Source: Neoechinorhynchus agilis
Lineage: Eukaryota; Acanthocephala
DNA: 64,000 bases
Assembly (NCBI GenBank): GCA_051530055.1
Contig: CM121342.1
Location: forward strand, 11,904,001-11,968,000
Direction: 5' to 3'
Of the stretch, positions 46,923-57,749 are shown piece after piece (position 1 is the stretch's first letter; each line of letters begins with the position of its first letter). The notes beneath the pieces are model-generated. The model was not told the DNA's origin. It was given only the letters and a program-made list of their open reading frames with translations, and ran no database searches. Position numbers and translations under genes: made by a program.

Positions 46923-47806
46923 TCACAATATGCAGCATCGTCCTCCAAAGCTCTTTGGCCTTTGCCTCTTTTTCTCTGCTTTTGTTCGATGAGGTGAGTT
47001 ATTAGGCCAAAGTACCGCTCTTACGGCATGTTCAAATACCTGCCCGAGTCCATTTTGAGTAAGTGCGCTACACTCACAGTATGAATAGGCACCAATCATC
47101 CGAGCGATCCGGATGCCTTCGGACTTCGACCGCTTTTTAGACGTTTCCACCAAATCCAGCTTCGTTCCGCAAAGTATTATTGGTGTATATCGCGAAGCTG
47201 CTCAGAATGGCCAAGATAGCAAGATCTCGCAAATAATTTTGATATCGTTTTGAAACTAAATTTATTTTTCTCAATTTATTTGAAGAAAATTGGTTTTTTG
47301 TTTTGCAACTTCGACCGCGAAAAACTTTCTTAGAAAGGAAATATGGCGGGGGATTCAACTTAGACAATTTTTAATCCATCTCCGCTAAACTTCAACCCTA
47401 AACAGCTCCACAATGTATTGGGGCAATAATGTCTTAGTTCAGGTATCCACTTGCTTTGTACATTTTGTAGAGACAATGCACTGACAAGACTGAAGCAAAC
47501 AATAAAGACGTCCGTTTGTGGATATGAGAGAGGTCTTAGTCTATCGTAGTCTTCTTGTCCCGCTGTATCCCACAATCCAAGAGCAATTTTAACACCATCC
47601 ACATTGAGCACGCGAGTATAGTTGTCGAAAACCGTTGGAACATATTCACCACTCGGGAAAGTATCAGTTGTATAGGAGATGAGCATGCAAGTTTTCCCTA
47701 CAGTCCCATCACCGACAACCACAACCTTAATGGGATAAGCTTTTTGATGATTGGTCATTAGGGACAGTTGTGAAACGGGCGCTAGTGCTGTAGCCGATTT
47801 ATACAT
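46923..47806 (-). CDS. Rac-like Rho-family GTPase lacking the Rho insert helix
   Basis: Rho GTPases switch actin regulation at membranes. Exon 1 is 47806-47414, exon 2 is 47183-46923, giving 217 residues; a second in-frame ATG at 47758 (MTNHQK) would give 201. Motifs: [17 protein letters not shown] (switch I), [20 protein letters not shown] identical to Rac/Cdc42, TKLDL, ECSALTQ. The polybasic tail ([10 protein letters not shown]) ends in CCIL, a CAAX box favouring geranylgeranylation. Between TKLDL and ARMIGA there are about 11 fewer residues than in Rac1, so the Rho insert helix is essentially absent. The exon junction CPNT/PIIL needs removal of 230 nt without GT-AG ends; a GT-AG alternative would insert eight residues. 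Confidence 0.92.
47184..47413 (-). other. Candidate non-conventional intron (Rac-like gene), 230 nt
   Basis: The boundaries keep CPNT-PIIL of Rac proteins and slide over a 5-base direct repeat (ATACA). In the transcript, AGCUGUUUAG (plus-strand 47398-47407) can pair over ten positions, two of them G-U, with CUGAGCAGCU (47196-47205). These lie 6 nt from the 5' end and 12 nt from the 3' end of the segment. Confidence 0.5.
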
Positions 47807-47819
47807 TTCAGACTTGCTC

Positions 47820-49820
47820 GACTGCAGAAATCCTCGCGTCTACTAGCACCACAACGCTATATATCACCAGCAATACCAGTGCATTTGTATGCGGCTGTGT
47901 GTGTGGACGAAGTTGCGTAACTAGTCGGCACATTTAGGCTGGGTGAAGAAGGCAGAAGTGCCGGGCAAGAGTTCTCGTACGTTGGACAAGTGAAGAGTTT
48001 GCGTACATTGAGAAAAGACATTCGAAACAATCATTGATAAGAGTTCCTTGTACTTAGTATTCTGACAGGACAAAAGAAGGTTTTTCTATGCCATTGTCAT
48101 CGAGTACTCCTATCAGAGAAAGGGATGATTCTCGAAGTTGTTGAATTTTCAGACGTTGCAAAAAAAATTCATTTAAAATAATCGCAAAAGGAAAACACTT
48201 AAAATTTTAAATTTTGACATTTAATGTCTATTTACGCATCAAATACATCGTTTAGCTTTTTGCGAAAGGATCCTTCATAATCTAAAGATTTGAAATAAAC
48301 ACAATTTCAGTTCAAAAATATATTAAAATTTTTATTGCATCAATTCATACGTCCCATGGAAAGCTGAAAACTGGTTCTTTGTTTTCTAGAACTCTCTGAA
48401 CAAAGTCTGATTTTTCAAGGTTTTAAAAGCGTACAATTTTAAAGCATGAACGCAGCTGAAAGTTTTTAGTTTACATGTGTTTGGAAAATTTAACCATTTT
48501 TGAATCGTATACTCTTTTTCCTTCAATAGTGTACATTTGATCGGCCTTAAAATTTAACGAACTGTATCCTCAATGAAAACTTTTATACCATGTCATGGTC
48601 CCTGGAAATTTCATCTGAGCGGAGCGTTCAGATAATATCATTTTAAGTATGAAAAACTCGTCAATTTCGCTCTTCGCGTTACTGCATTAAATACACGAGA
48701 TTTCGTTTTTGGTAAACTCCCAAAAGATTAGCAAAGTTTTGTTTTACAATTTTTGCATATAATATTCTCAAGGAGCACTATTGCGATAGTTCAAATTTGG
48801 CCATTAGCGACTTCTTAACCATTTGCAGATTAAACTTGAATACATTGCATTAGAGTTCGTGTTATGAATCACATATTAAAACTGGCATTTGTTATTTTCA
48901 AGTTCAATTAACGTTTGCACTTTAAATTAGATAACAGCAACGATCTGCATTTGTTATTCGGCGAATAGTATTTGAAGATCATTTAAAATTACCAAGTGAA
49001 AACTCATTGTTTGGTTACCCAATCAACAAAATAAAAATTTGTTTTACAAGCGATGTTTTTGTGAGTAAAAAATGTAAAATATCAGCAATATAATAAAACG
49101 ATTCACCGCTTCAGAATATTAGTCGTCTAACTCCCCAGGGTTTACACAGATTCAATAGTGCACCCTTCTGCTTGATTAAAAAAATTAGCGGCTCTTTGAT
49201 GAAAAAATATTGACAAATTTGTGAAGAAATTCGACACCTTTGGGAAAGAAAAGTACTCAGATATTCTTACTTTTAACAAAAGGTGATAAAAAAATCAGAG
49301 AAGCGACGTGTAAGTATATTCAGAATACTGACGCTATTGACTAAGTTGTCAGCAATTGATTTGAGAGGTATTCATGCTACTAAGATTCTGTTTTTTTGTT
49401 TCTAGTGGAAACATTAAATTTTTTTATATTGATTATGATAATTCGGCACAATCTTGTGCCTTTATCAAGGTTGTAAGTGTTACATTAGAAAAATCAATCG
49501 AAAAGATTCCGCTGGCTAACAAATTTCATAGCGAAAAATATCCACTTATAGTTATATAATAACTTCGATTAGCCTTCGGCAAAACGAATTGTATACAGTA
49601 GGAACCTTTCGTTCTTATTGTTCCACATTAATTAGTTTTTGAAGGTACTTAATCATGACGGCACCATTGATCTCTACGTGCCGTCATACTATCTGTACTC
49701 TGATTGGCTACAACTGCACACCATGCTATCATATTTACCTGGGACGTTAAGTCGGCAGAACATACCTTAGATTTCTAGCCCAGAGACAAACACCGAGATA
49801 CCCTACGTTACCTTTGGAAC
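47820..49820. other. Intergenic, AT-rich, with a solo PLE tail
   Basis: About 49432-49480 carries ATTCGGCACAATCTTGTGCC then TTTATCAAGG, the inverse of the tail of the PLE at 54580-55045. The rest holds no recognisable feature. Confidence 0.55.
49699..49712 (+). promoter_or_regulatory. Inverted CCAAT box upstream of the first Emi1-like gene
   Basis: CTGATTGGCTA (reverse TAGCCAATCAG) lies about 115 bp before the ATG. The same 11 bases occur about 85 bp before the ATG of the second copy, although the surrounding upstream sequence has diverged. Confidence 0.5.
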
Positions 49821-49821
49821 T

Positions 49822-50568
49822 ATGGAACCCATTTTGATATCACGTTCACCTTCCAACATAAATTCGATGAAGCCAGGTCGTAAGTCTCTACTAGTAACCT
49901 TAACTGAATTGCGAACAAGCCGTTTTCGCTCAAGCTCACAAAGTCAATCTCTGCGAACCGAAAATATTGAACTTCCCCTGGATTCTACAAATGATCATCT
50001 TTTACCAACAGCAATGTATTTACCGATAGTACCTTCTCCAAATCGAATGAAGAGAATGCTTTATCCAGATAAATACAATCAAATTAGTTCGGTAAAGGCG
50101 AAAAAGAGAAGGCGAATTGAATTTAATCGCGAGCCGTATGAGCTGCGACCTCGAAAAAGATTGAATTCTGAACTCTATGAGCAAGAAAACAAAGAAAACG
50201 AAAGTCCGAAAATCAAGACGCGAAGGAGGAAAATATCAAAATTGCTGGGTTTAAACGATTCCAGCAATCATATAAAATCTTCGACAACCGAAAAAAGACC
50301 TCCAAAATCTGAACAAATGAACTATAAATTATTTGGTTCCTTGTATCTTGATCGCGAATACAAATGTTCAAAATGCGTTAAATGCCGACGAACTTCCTTG
50401 GAAGATATTCTCTATCAGAAAGGCCAATGTGGATTTGAATCGTGCGGATTTGAGTACTGCATTTTATGTCATGCGGTCTACCATCCATGTCGTCCATGCT
50501 ACGATACTGTTCTATCAAAAAAGTGTTCAAACAAACTTATTAAACGTGGGCAACTGAGGAGATGTTAA
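49822..50568 (+). CDS. Emi1/Rca1-like zinc-binding-region protein, copy 1
   Basis: 248 residues, one exon. The C-terminal region (about 182-248) contains KCSKCVKC, GQCGFESCGFEYCILCHAVY then H, C, C, and ends GQLRRC. Cysteine/histidine spacing and the CGF-(D/E)-YC-x2-C-x3-YH block match, from memory, the zinc-binding region of Emi1/FBXO5 and Rca1, whose C-terminal tail is LRRL. Those proteins block the APC/C. A KEN box (ENKEN, residues 122-126), an RxxL (RKSL, 20-23) and basic clusters (AKKRRR, 93-98) suit a nuclear APC/C ligand or inhibitor. No F-box is visible, so this would be a short form. An AATAAA lies about 25 bp after the stop. The function is inferred from the motif only. Confidence 0.75.
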   Translation: MEPILISRSPSNINSMKPGRKSLLVTLTELRTSRFRSSSQSQSLRTENIELPLDSTNDHLLPTAMYLPIVPSPNRMKRMLYPDKYNQISSVKAKKRRRIEFNREPYELRPRKRLNSELYEQENKENESPKIKTRRRKISKLLGLNDSSNHIKSSTTEKRPPKSEQMNYKLFGSLYLDREYKCSKCVKCRRTSLEDILYQKGQCGFESCGFEYCILCHAVYHPCRPCYDTVLSKKCSNKLIKRGQLRRC

Positions 50569-50639
50569 TGATTTAAATTTATTTAACTTTAAATAAAATT
50601 CCTGTATTTTTATCAATCTTATAAGTGACCTTTTAATTT

Positions 50640-51830
50640 TGAATTATCTATTGCTGAAGTATCGCACCTATTTGTAATATTTATTGCTTCGGCTCGCTTC
50701 TGTTTGAGCATCAAACTAAGCAATTAACCCTGTGCCATATGCTAACATTTGCTTCATTGCCGAAGACAATACCTATTTGAACTAACCTATTAGCTTTGCA
50801 GAAGATCATTTTTCTCTTCAATGACAAATCAATCGACTATCTGACAGTACGTAGAATTCACCTTTAGGCCCCGCTAATTGTTTTGTTGTATTAAACAGCC
50901 TCCCAGGAGGGTGAACATAGGGCCCATAAATTTATACCTGTCCGAGACAATATCTTTCGATGAGGTGATTTGAACAAATGCGTTAATGACTGAACTCTTA
51001 TCAAGATTTTCTGTATCGGTGCCGACAGAGTGATAGACGCACTGATTTCGTAGATAAAGATCGAACTTTTTCAGGCGTAAGTAATCGTAACTTTTTCGAA
51101 GGTAGAAATTCTACACCTATTCGGCAAATCATTTTTGCTCGAGCTATCCTTGTCGGCCCTTTAATCTCCAAATTAGTGATGATTTTCAAGTGAAATACAA
51201 CTCCGAAAGTGATGGTAGTATTTTACGAGCTTTTGAGTTTATGCAAAATTTTCGGTCTTTTATGAAAACCGAAACGGAATTTATCTTGTTAATCTACCTA
51301 TGCTTATTGGACAATTAAATATTCAAAGGTAGCAAAGTGTAGCGTTTTTGAATGAACGGATATTAAAATGGCCTGACGATCGGTCACAATTGAGACAAAA
51401 ATAACAGATTAAAAATATTCCCCACGTAGCTGTATACCTGTCTGAAATAACTTCATCTCTTATATTATAACCTCTCGGCGCTTTGATCCTTGACCTATAA
51501 ATGATCTGCAGGTAATGCTATACAATGAAAACTAACGCGGAAATTATAACCACAGGTCCAATGTTTTATTATATTTAAAGCTACGATTTAAATATATTAT
51601 TTTTAATTGTAACATGATTTTTGCCTTCACAAAAAGTATACTAAATTTCTTTCCTAATTAAGATCTGATGTAGGTAATGATGCTCGCTGTTTGATTGTAT
51701 AACACTTGAAACCTTCTAAGGTACCTCGAACGTTTTAATTATCTGCTTAGAGCCTTTTCAAATAATGCAATTTACTATTATTAATCCTCAAACGGCAGTG
51801 CTTTGATCTGTACATTCTAATTTCTCGCAC
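50640..51830. other. Spacer between the duplicated genes
   Basis: No frame or known repeat. Apart from faint resemblance of TATACCTGTC(C/T)GA stretches near 50930 and 51433, the duplication is not visible outside the coding region and the CCAAT box. Confidence 0.5.
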
Positions 51831-51843
51831 GCTGATTGGCTAT
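51831..51843 (+). promoter_or_regulatory. Inverted CCAAT box upstream of the second Emi1-like gene
   Basis: GCTGATTGGCTA, the same core as at 49700, about 85 bp before the ATG at 51925. Confidence 0.5.
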
Positions 51844-51924
51844 AGTAATACGGCATTATCACACATTCTTTTATAGCGTTACAGCCCTATATTTTGAGAG
51901 AATCTTTTTTTAGAAGATACTTTT

Positions 51925-52668
51925 ATGCACTGTAGCTCTTTCAGAAACGATCAACACCAAAAAATGGTTTCACACAGAACAAAATCATCAAGCTCTCTCC
52001 TGACTACAATCGTCGAATTGCAACTGCACAGAACTTCCAACGCTGCAAGAGAATTCAAGGAAAGAGTTGAACTTCCCCTGGATTCTACAAATGATCACCT
52101 TTTACCAACAGCAATGTATTTACCGATAGTACCTTCTCCAAATCGAATGAAGAGAATGCTTTATCCAGATAAATATAATCAAATTAGTTCGGTAAAGGCG
52201 AAAAAGAGAAGGCGAATTGAATTTAATCGCGAGCCGTATGAGCTGCGACCTCGAAAAAGATTGAATTCTGAACTCTATGAGCAAGAAAACAAAGAAAACG
52301 AAAGTCCGAAAATCAAGACACGAAAGAGGAAAATATCAAAATTGCTGGGTTTAAACGATTCCAGCAATCATATAAAATCTTCGACAACCGAAAAAAGACC
52401 TCCAAAATCTGAACAAATGAACTATAAATTATTTGGTTCCTTGTATCTTGATCGCGAATACAAATGTTCAAAATGCGTTAAATGCCGACGAACTTCCTTG
52501 GAAGATATTCTCTATCAGAAAGGCCAATGTGGATTTGACTCGTGCGGATTTGAGTACTGCATTTTATGTCATGCGGCCTACCATCCATGTCGTCCATGCT
52601 ACGATACTGTTCTATCAAAAAAGTGTTCAAACAAGCTTATTAAACGTGGGCAACTGAGGAGATGTTAA
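51925..52668 (+). CDS. Emi1/Rca1-like zinc-binding-region protein, copy 2
   Basis: 247 residues, one exon. From ELPLDSTNDHLLP to the stop it differs from copy 1 at about seven bases in 600, including RR to RK, E to D and V to A. The first ~49 residues are strongly diverged but still alignable (SLLTTIVELQLHRTS against SLLVTLTELRTSR). KEN box, basic clusters, zinc-binding cysteines and the GQLRRC end are kept; the N-terminal RxxL of copy 1 is not. Both frames being open, with mostly conservative changes, suggests both genes are functional. Confidence 0.75.
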   Translation: MHCSSFRNDQHQKMVSHRTKSSSSLLTTIVELQLHRTSNAAREFKERVELPLDSTNDHLLPTAMYLPIVPSPNRMKRMLYPDKYNQISSVKAKKRRRIEFNREPYELRPRKRLNSELYEQENKENESPKIKTRKRKISKLLGLNDSSNHIKSSTTEKRPPKSEQMNYKLFGSLYLDREYKCSKCVKCRRTSLEDILYQKGQCGFDSCGFEYCILCHAAYHPCRPCYDTVLSKKCSNKLIKRGQLRRC

Positions 52669-52679
52669 ATATAATTTTA

Positions 52680-54150
52680 AATCAAAATGTTCTTATAAAT
52701 AAATTTTTTATTAATCTTAGAGTGAATTATTATTCTGAAACCTACGCTATACTGTGCTCATATCCCCACGCCATCAATCAAAAACAAAATTTCGGTATTT
52801 TTATACGCTTTATCTACTTTTTAATGGTTTTTGCGATTGCAAATTGGTTCCCTGGAGAGAAATCGGTGAAGGGATCAGTTCATATCAAATCTCATTGTGT
52901 CGATAACGGCCTTCATTGGTAAGACTAACGACCTGTATCAAAAATTGTATTAATCAGATAATTTTTCTTATCAGATTCACAAAAGGTGATCAATCGATTT
53001 TTCTAAAACTTAGGCTCTCTTCCGTTAAAAAACATTTGGCACTTGATTAAATTATTTGACCCACCTTTAAAGGCGGTTCATTTGATCCCGAAACCTGTGA
53101 TATTTTTGTAGTGATGTATATCACCTGGATCAACCGCGGAAACCTTTTTCTACAAATTATCTAATAAATTCTTACCTTTTGAAAGGTTGACGCTAATTTT
53201 TGAACATTACAGTAAATATGGCGAGAAAACGGTCGGTGCTTCAAAGGAGAATTGTTTATTAGGACAGATGCAAACCGAGAAAAATGAAGATTTGTTGAGG
53301 TTATTGCAATTTAGGTTCTTTTGATGTTGCGACGCCTAAAATCTCACTTTACTGAATGCAATACAGTGCTTCGACTTGGAAATATAAGCGGGAAATGATA
53401 CAAAAGTGAAAAAAGCGAATTACATTTTTTTACTGTTTCAGTACTGTAACGCGCCTAAAATATTTATTATAACTGTAATTTAAACCATAGGACTCGTCAA
53501 AAAAGCATTTAAATGTATTGAACTAGACTTAGATTATACGATTCGGTGTGTCAATATTAGAGTTAAATTTTAGTAGTACATATGAAAACTGTGAATTATG
53601 AAGGACTTAAAGAAATTAATTACAATCTATTCTTTGCTATGCATTTCAGGTGGCATAAATGTACAAACCCCTTTCTAATTTTGAAACAATATCCGTGCGG
53701 TGGGAAAAGACGAGATTCGCACGACACTTTATTTTTAGGGCAATAAAAAACTATATGATGACGGACGCGATGAATATACAACCGATTTTTAAGATAAACA
53801 GTTTTTTAGGCACACAGCCAACCGATATCTTGGATGAGTCCAGGTGATTGAATCTACACTTAATTATATTTAAAGCATTTAAGAGTTCGCATTTTTAACA
53901 TAATATTCAAATTGGGCAAAGAATGCAATCGTAACATTAAATAGCCACTTTTTCGTACTGTGCTCAAATATCAAGTAAACTCTCAAGTCAAATCACTGAA
54001 ATGACCGAAAGTGGTTGCTGCGAAACTCAACTGAAATTACACATTAGCATTTTTATCAAAGAAAAACAATGGTTATCTCTCGGCACGAATCCAAAACAAA
54101 AATAAATGTCCATTCTGCGTTCGATAGCACGTTAAGTATTTGTACAAATA
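52680..54150. other. Intergenic, AT-rich, nothing recognised
   Basis: Only short frames. One of 86 codons directly after copy 2 (52662-52922) has no family signature and is probably chance. Confidence 0.45.
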
Positions 54151-54152
54151 AA

Positions 54153-54492
54153 ATCACAATATTTTCTGAATGACAAATTTTGAAAAAAATAGTTATATTT
54201 ACTCAGTTAGAATCTTCTACTTTTGCCTTTAATAAAAAAAATCGTCAACTGAACTTTATCAATGCTTTCCACGATACGTTGTTATTGTTCACTAAATTTT
54301 TGAATTCCATTACGTTAATAGAAATCAGTTTGTAGCTAATGTTTCTTAAATAAATAATGACAGCATTTTGTGGAAGGCATTGATCAAATTCAGTTGGTGA
54401 TTTCTTTATTAAAGGCAAAGGCAGAAGGTTCTAACTTAGTAATTACAACTCAATAATTTTTGCAAGTTTTATCATTCAGCAAATATTGTGAA
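54153..54492. mobile_element. Foldback/MITE-like hairpin element
   Basis: The left arm (about 54153-54297) and right arm (about 54345-54492) are inverted copies at roughly 80% identity, with a ~50-bp loop. Matching landmarks are TTTTGCCTTTAATAAA with CAACTGAA on the left and TTTATTAAAGGCAAAG on the right. No coding sequence; consistent with a MITE. Confidence 0.65.
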
Positions 54493-54579
54493 GTGAGAGG
54501 CGCATACCCGTATTAATGAGCGATGAGTTTTGCGCATTCTTGTCGGCGGTAGTCGTAGAAAATTGCTCGATTAATACAA

Positions 54580-55045
54580 AGAATTAGCTTAGGGCCTTCG
54601 TTTCATCGATGATGAATTATTTACTACAATCAACAATTTGATTAAAGGAGCTGCGTTCAAAGATCTAAATTTTTGTATTTGCACTAAGAAAGCAAAACCA
54701 TAAGCTCCATGGAGGTGTGGTAAACGAAATTCCCTGCACCGAATGTAGAAAATCCTATATAGGCCAAACAAACAATTTGGAAAGAACTAAATAACAGAAA
54801 TATGCTCTTAGGAGAGGGCCACGTCATGGATATCAACAATGTCACCATTTTGGCACGCAGGGAATCCGAATGGGATCGCGCGTTATAATGGAGGCCATAT
54901 TTATTTGCCAGGTTGGAATGGAATAAGGCGGATTTTAAACTAAATCTGAGTACAATGTGAGTGTATCCTTCCCCTACTTGTGTATTTTAGACCTTGATAA
55001 AGATACAAGATTGTGCCGAAATATCTTATTTAATAAAACGCCTTC
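54580..55045 (+). mobile_element. Penelope-like element relic with GIY-YIG and tail
   Basis: Plus-strand text near 54710-54785 reads VVNEIPCTECRKSYIGQTNN, the GIY-YIG core of PLEs, followed by a frame-broken remainder. The tail, CTTGATAAAGATACAAGATT then GTGCCGAAATATC near 54990-55030, recurs inverted at 49432-49480. 5'-truncated. Confidence 0.75.
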
Positions 55046-55349
55046 AATTTTCAGCCCGAAGCAAGTATTAATAGTTCAATGTTCAAACATTTCGACTGGC
55101 GTAAATTGATAAATCTGTTCATTTAATATTAGAATTCGAGTACGTATGACATTTTAAAAGATTCAACAAAAAAGGAGAAAAGAAATTTACGAGGCGATCA
55201 ACACTAATAAAAGGCAGGTACTCGCTCAACGATACAAAATCATACGAGCAACTAACAAAGTAAAAGGTGTTTTAAATCTCTTTATTTTATACACGTTCAA
55301 AATACAAGAGGAGTGTCGCGATAGATTACATGCGGCTTCGCTGAGATGT

Positions 55350-57743
55350 TCAAGTAAGCGTTTTTCGGCATCCTTTAGCTCCACACGCACAAGGAAGCTT
55401 AACGTTTTCTGCATTAAAGTTATAATCGTAAGTGATTTCTTCGCCTGGAAACAGTTTTTGTTTGCTAATAATCAAGATCTTCTTTTCCCCGTTGAGGTTT
55501 GCAATTCTGGCGTAACAGTTCGGCTAAACGGATTGAGGTTAGCCACAAGTCTGATTTTATGAACGTGCGCAAATTTAGCGATTTCCCTAACAGTCTTCGG
55601 TTCTCTTAATTTTGTACTTGATGGCGATCACAGTAACTTACCTGACAACTGTGATTGATAAATCGCGCTAGGTTTCCTTTGACAGTTGCATCAATGATAA
55701 TATCACCAAGAACTCTGAACATATAGGAATGCCCGATTCCCCGTTTCTCGTATTCCGTTTCCCTCACATTGGCTACACTTTCTCTAATCTGCTCACCCAT
55801 GTACTCTATCACGATTTCCTCTTTTCCGATCTCTTCACTCGTGAACAATCCCCATCCATGGATCCTTGATCGCCCCAACTCCAATCGCCAAGGTTTGTTC
55901 TTTTAAGCGAAAATGGGTGTATCTTCTTTCACAATGAAGCTACAAACCTTAAGGTCGTAATACTTGGACACATCCGCAAGTTCCGATTCAAATAGCCGAG
56001 AAGCAGAGAACCGACTACTCTCCCGTTCTAGTCGAACGCAACTCAACGATGTTTCTTCATCCGACGTCTTTTTTAATTCCTTTATCCCATTATCAATTTC
56101 ATCATATCCATCATGCGATTTAGGTTCAATAAACTGAATCTTTGAAAAAAAATCCAATCCTACAGCGTGCGATGGATGAACATTCACCTGCTGGTGTTCG
56201 ACGAACAGACAATTCATTGCCGCTTGCATGTACCGGAATTCCTGCTTCGTGTCGATCGAAACAACTGCTGAGCATTCCTCATTATCTTCATCACTGTCCT
56301 CTATCACTACTCGACGAGGCGGCTTCGTTCGTAATGATAATACAGGAAGTTTGGTGATTGGTGGTTCGGATGGCAATCCAGGGCAACGGATCCAATAGGT
56401 CAATAAACAAATGATTTCTCTCTTTTCCCTTCCTACTAAAATAGAGAATATCATTTCGGGGTACATCTCGAGCCCATTTTGCAACTTTCATGTCTACATG
56501 CCGAGTTTTGTACCTATCAATCGAAGTTTCGCTTTCATTACTCACTAGGCCGCCACCATAACGCCGAATATTACCTCGGGCCAATGGAGCTATATTTCGC
56601 AATGCGTGACAAACGTAACTGATTTGAGGAACAATTTCGAGTTTGACTCCACGCTCCGGTTTGTGGGCTAATGCGCCATCTAAGTGAATCTTAGCTACTT
56701 TCAGAGGTGGCTCCGACAACGAAGTCTCCGAGCGATGCAAAACTCCATCATTAATTTCAGAATTTCGCTCCAGTTTCTTAGCGGTTCATCAAACGTCGCA
56801 ATGAAATTAACAAGTAGAATGTGTAAAGGCTCAATAAAACACGATTAGGTAAATGTAAGAGTGCTGCGGCTTAAAATATTTTCTCAATATGGGGACCTCC
56901 CCTGCCTCCCGGTGGCCCATTGACGATGTTTGATCTAGTGCACTCGGTAGACTTTATATGTTCCATTTCAGCGCCCACTCTATCCGTTGTTACGTCGTTT
57001 CCTAAATCATAATCTTCGTCATCGACAGTAGCGTTTGTGGGTGTCCTCGCATTCCTCTTTCTCATTAGAATCTCGGACTTCCGCACTTCTACAACATCAT
57101 GTAATCGAGATTGCGCCAATTCCACCAAAATGGTCTGCAGGACGCCTTTTACGGTGCCCGATTGAACTTTTGGAGTAAACTCCGACATACAAAGATCCAC
57201 TAATCGTTGTTTTTGATCGCGATTCATCTTCTTCTCCTGCACTTCAACCACTTGTTCCTCCTGTTTATATGAATTGCCAGTTATGTTAAACATTGCTTCT
57301 ACTCGACTACTCAAATCCATTTGATGAGCAGCCGGAATACCGCCTTCTTCCTCTTCATCCGTTTGGCACTTCTCTTCATCGCTGTCTTCATTCTTTGACA
57401 AAGCGGCTCCTTCTTTGTCCTCCTGACCAGATTGAACCAAATATTTCCTAGTTTCGTTCGATTTGTGCCGGTGAGCGTGTAACGAGTGACTCAATGAGTT
57501 CTCAAAGTATTTTATAAGATGAGCTCTAAGAAAGCAATCAACCATCTCCGATTGACGTTCAAAAGTTACAGCAGCTAATGGTTTGAATGGTATATATGAA
57601 TCACTTGGTCGTTCTATCATCTTTATGGTACTAGGAAAGATTCCGATTGTATTGAACATTTGTCGGATCCACGTTTCGGTGGCGTCCAATGGCAAGTTGG
57701 ATATTGTCAACTCCAAATGCGACTCTATACATTGATCGACCAT
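55350..57743 (-). CDS. SET1/SETD1 histone H3K4 methyltransferase
   Basis: SETD1 is the catalytic subunit of COMPASS, methylating H3 lysine 4 at promoters. The 3' exons are firm: 55948 and upstream, 55899-55642, 55523-55350. They join [21 protein letters not shown], then [18 protein letters not shown], with GT-AG introns of 48 and 118 nt. The SET core has NHSC, ITYDY and the post-[16 protein letters not shown] at the C-terminus. The 48-nt intron removes an apparent in-frame stop. Further 5', frames at 56484-55948, 56740 down to about 56480 and 57743-56900 probably belong to the same gene. The last starts with an RRM-like [19 protein letters not shown], as SETD1 has an N-terminal RRM. Exact 5' exon joins and the start are uncertain. 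At roughly 750 residues it would be short for the family. Confidence 0.88.
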
Positions 57744-57749
57744 GGAATG

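Noticed and set aside
55903-55905. In-frame stop just before the SET domain, suggesting a broken SET1
   Set aside because: A 48-nt GT-AG intron (55900-55947) removes it and restores the [15 protein letters not shown] alignment.
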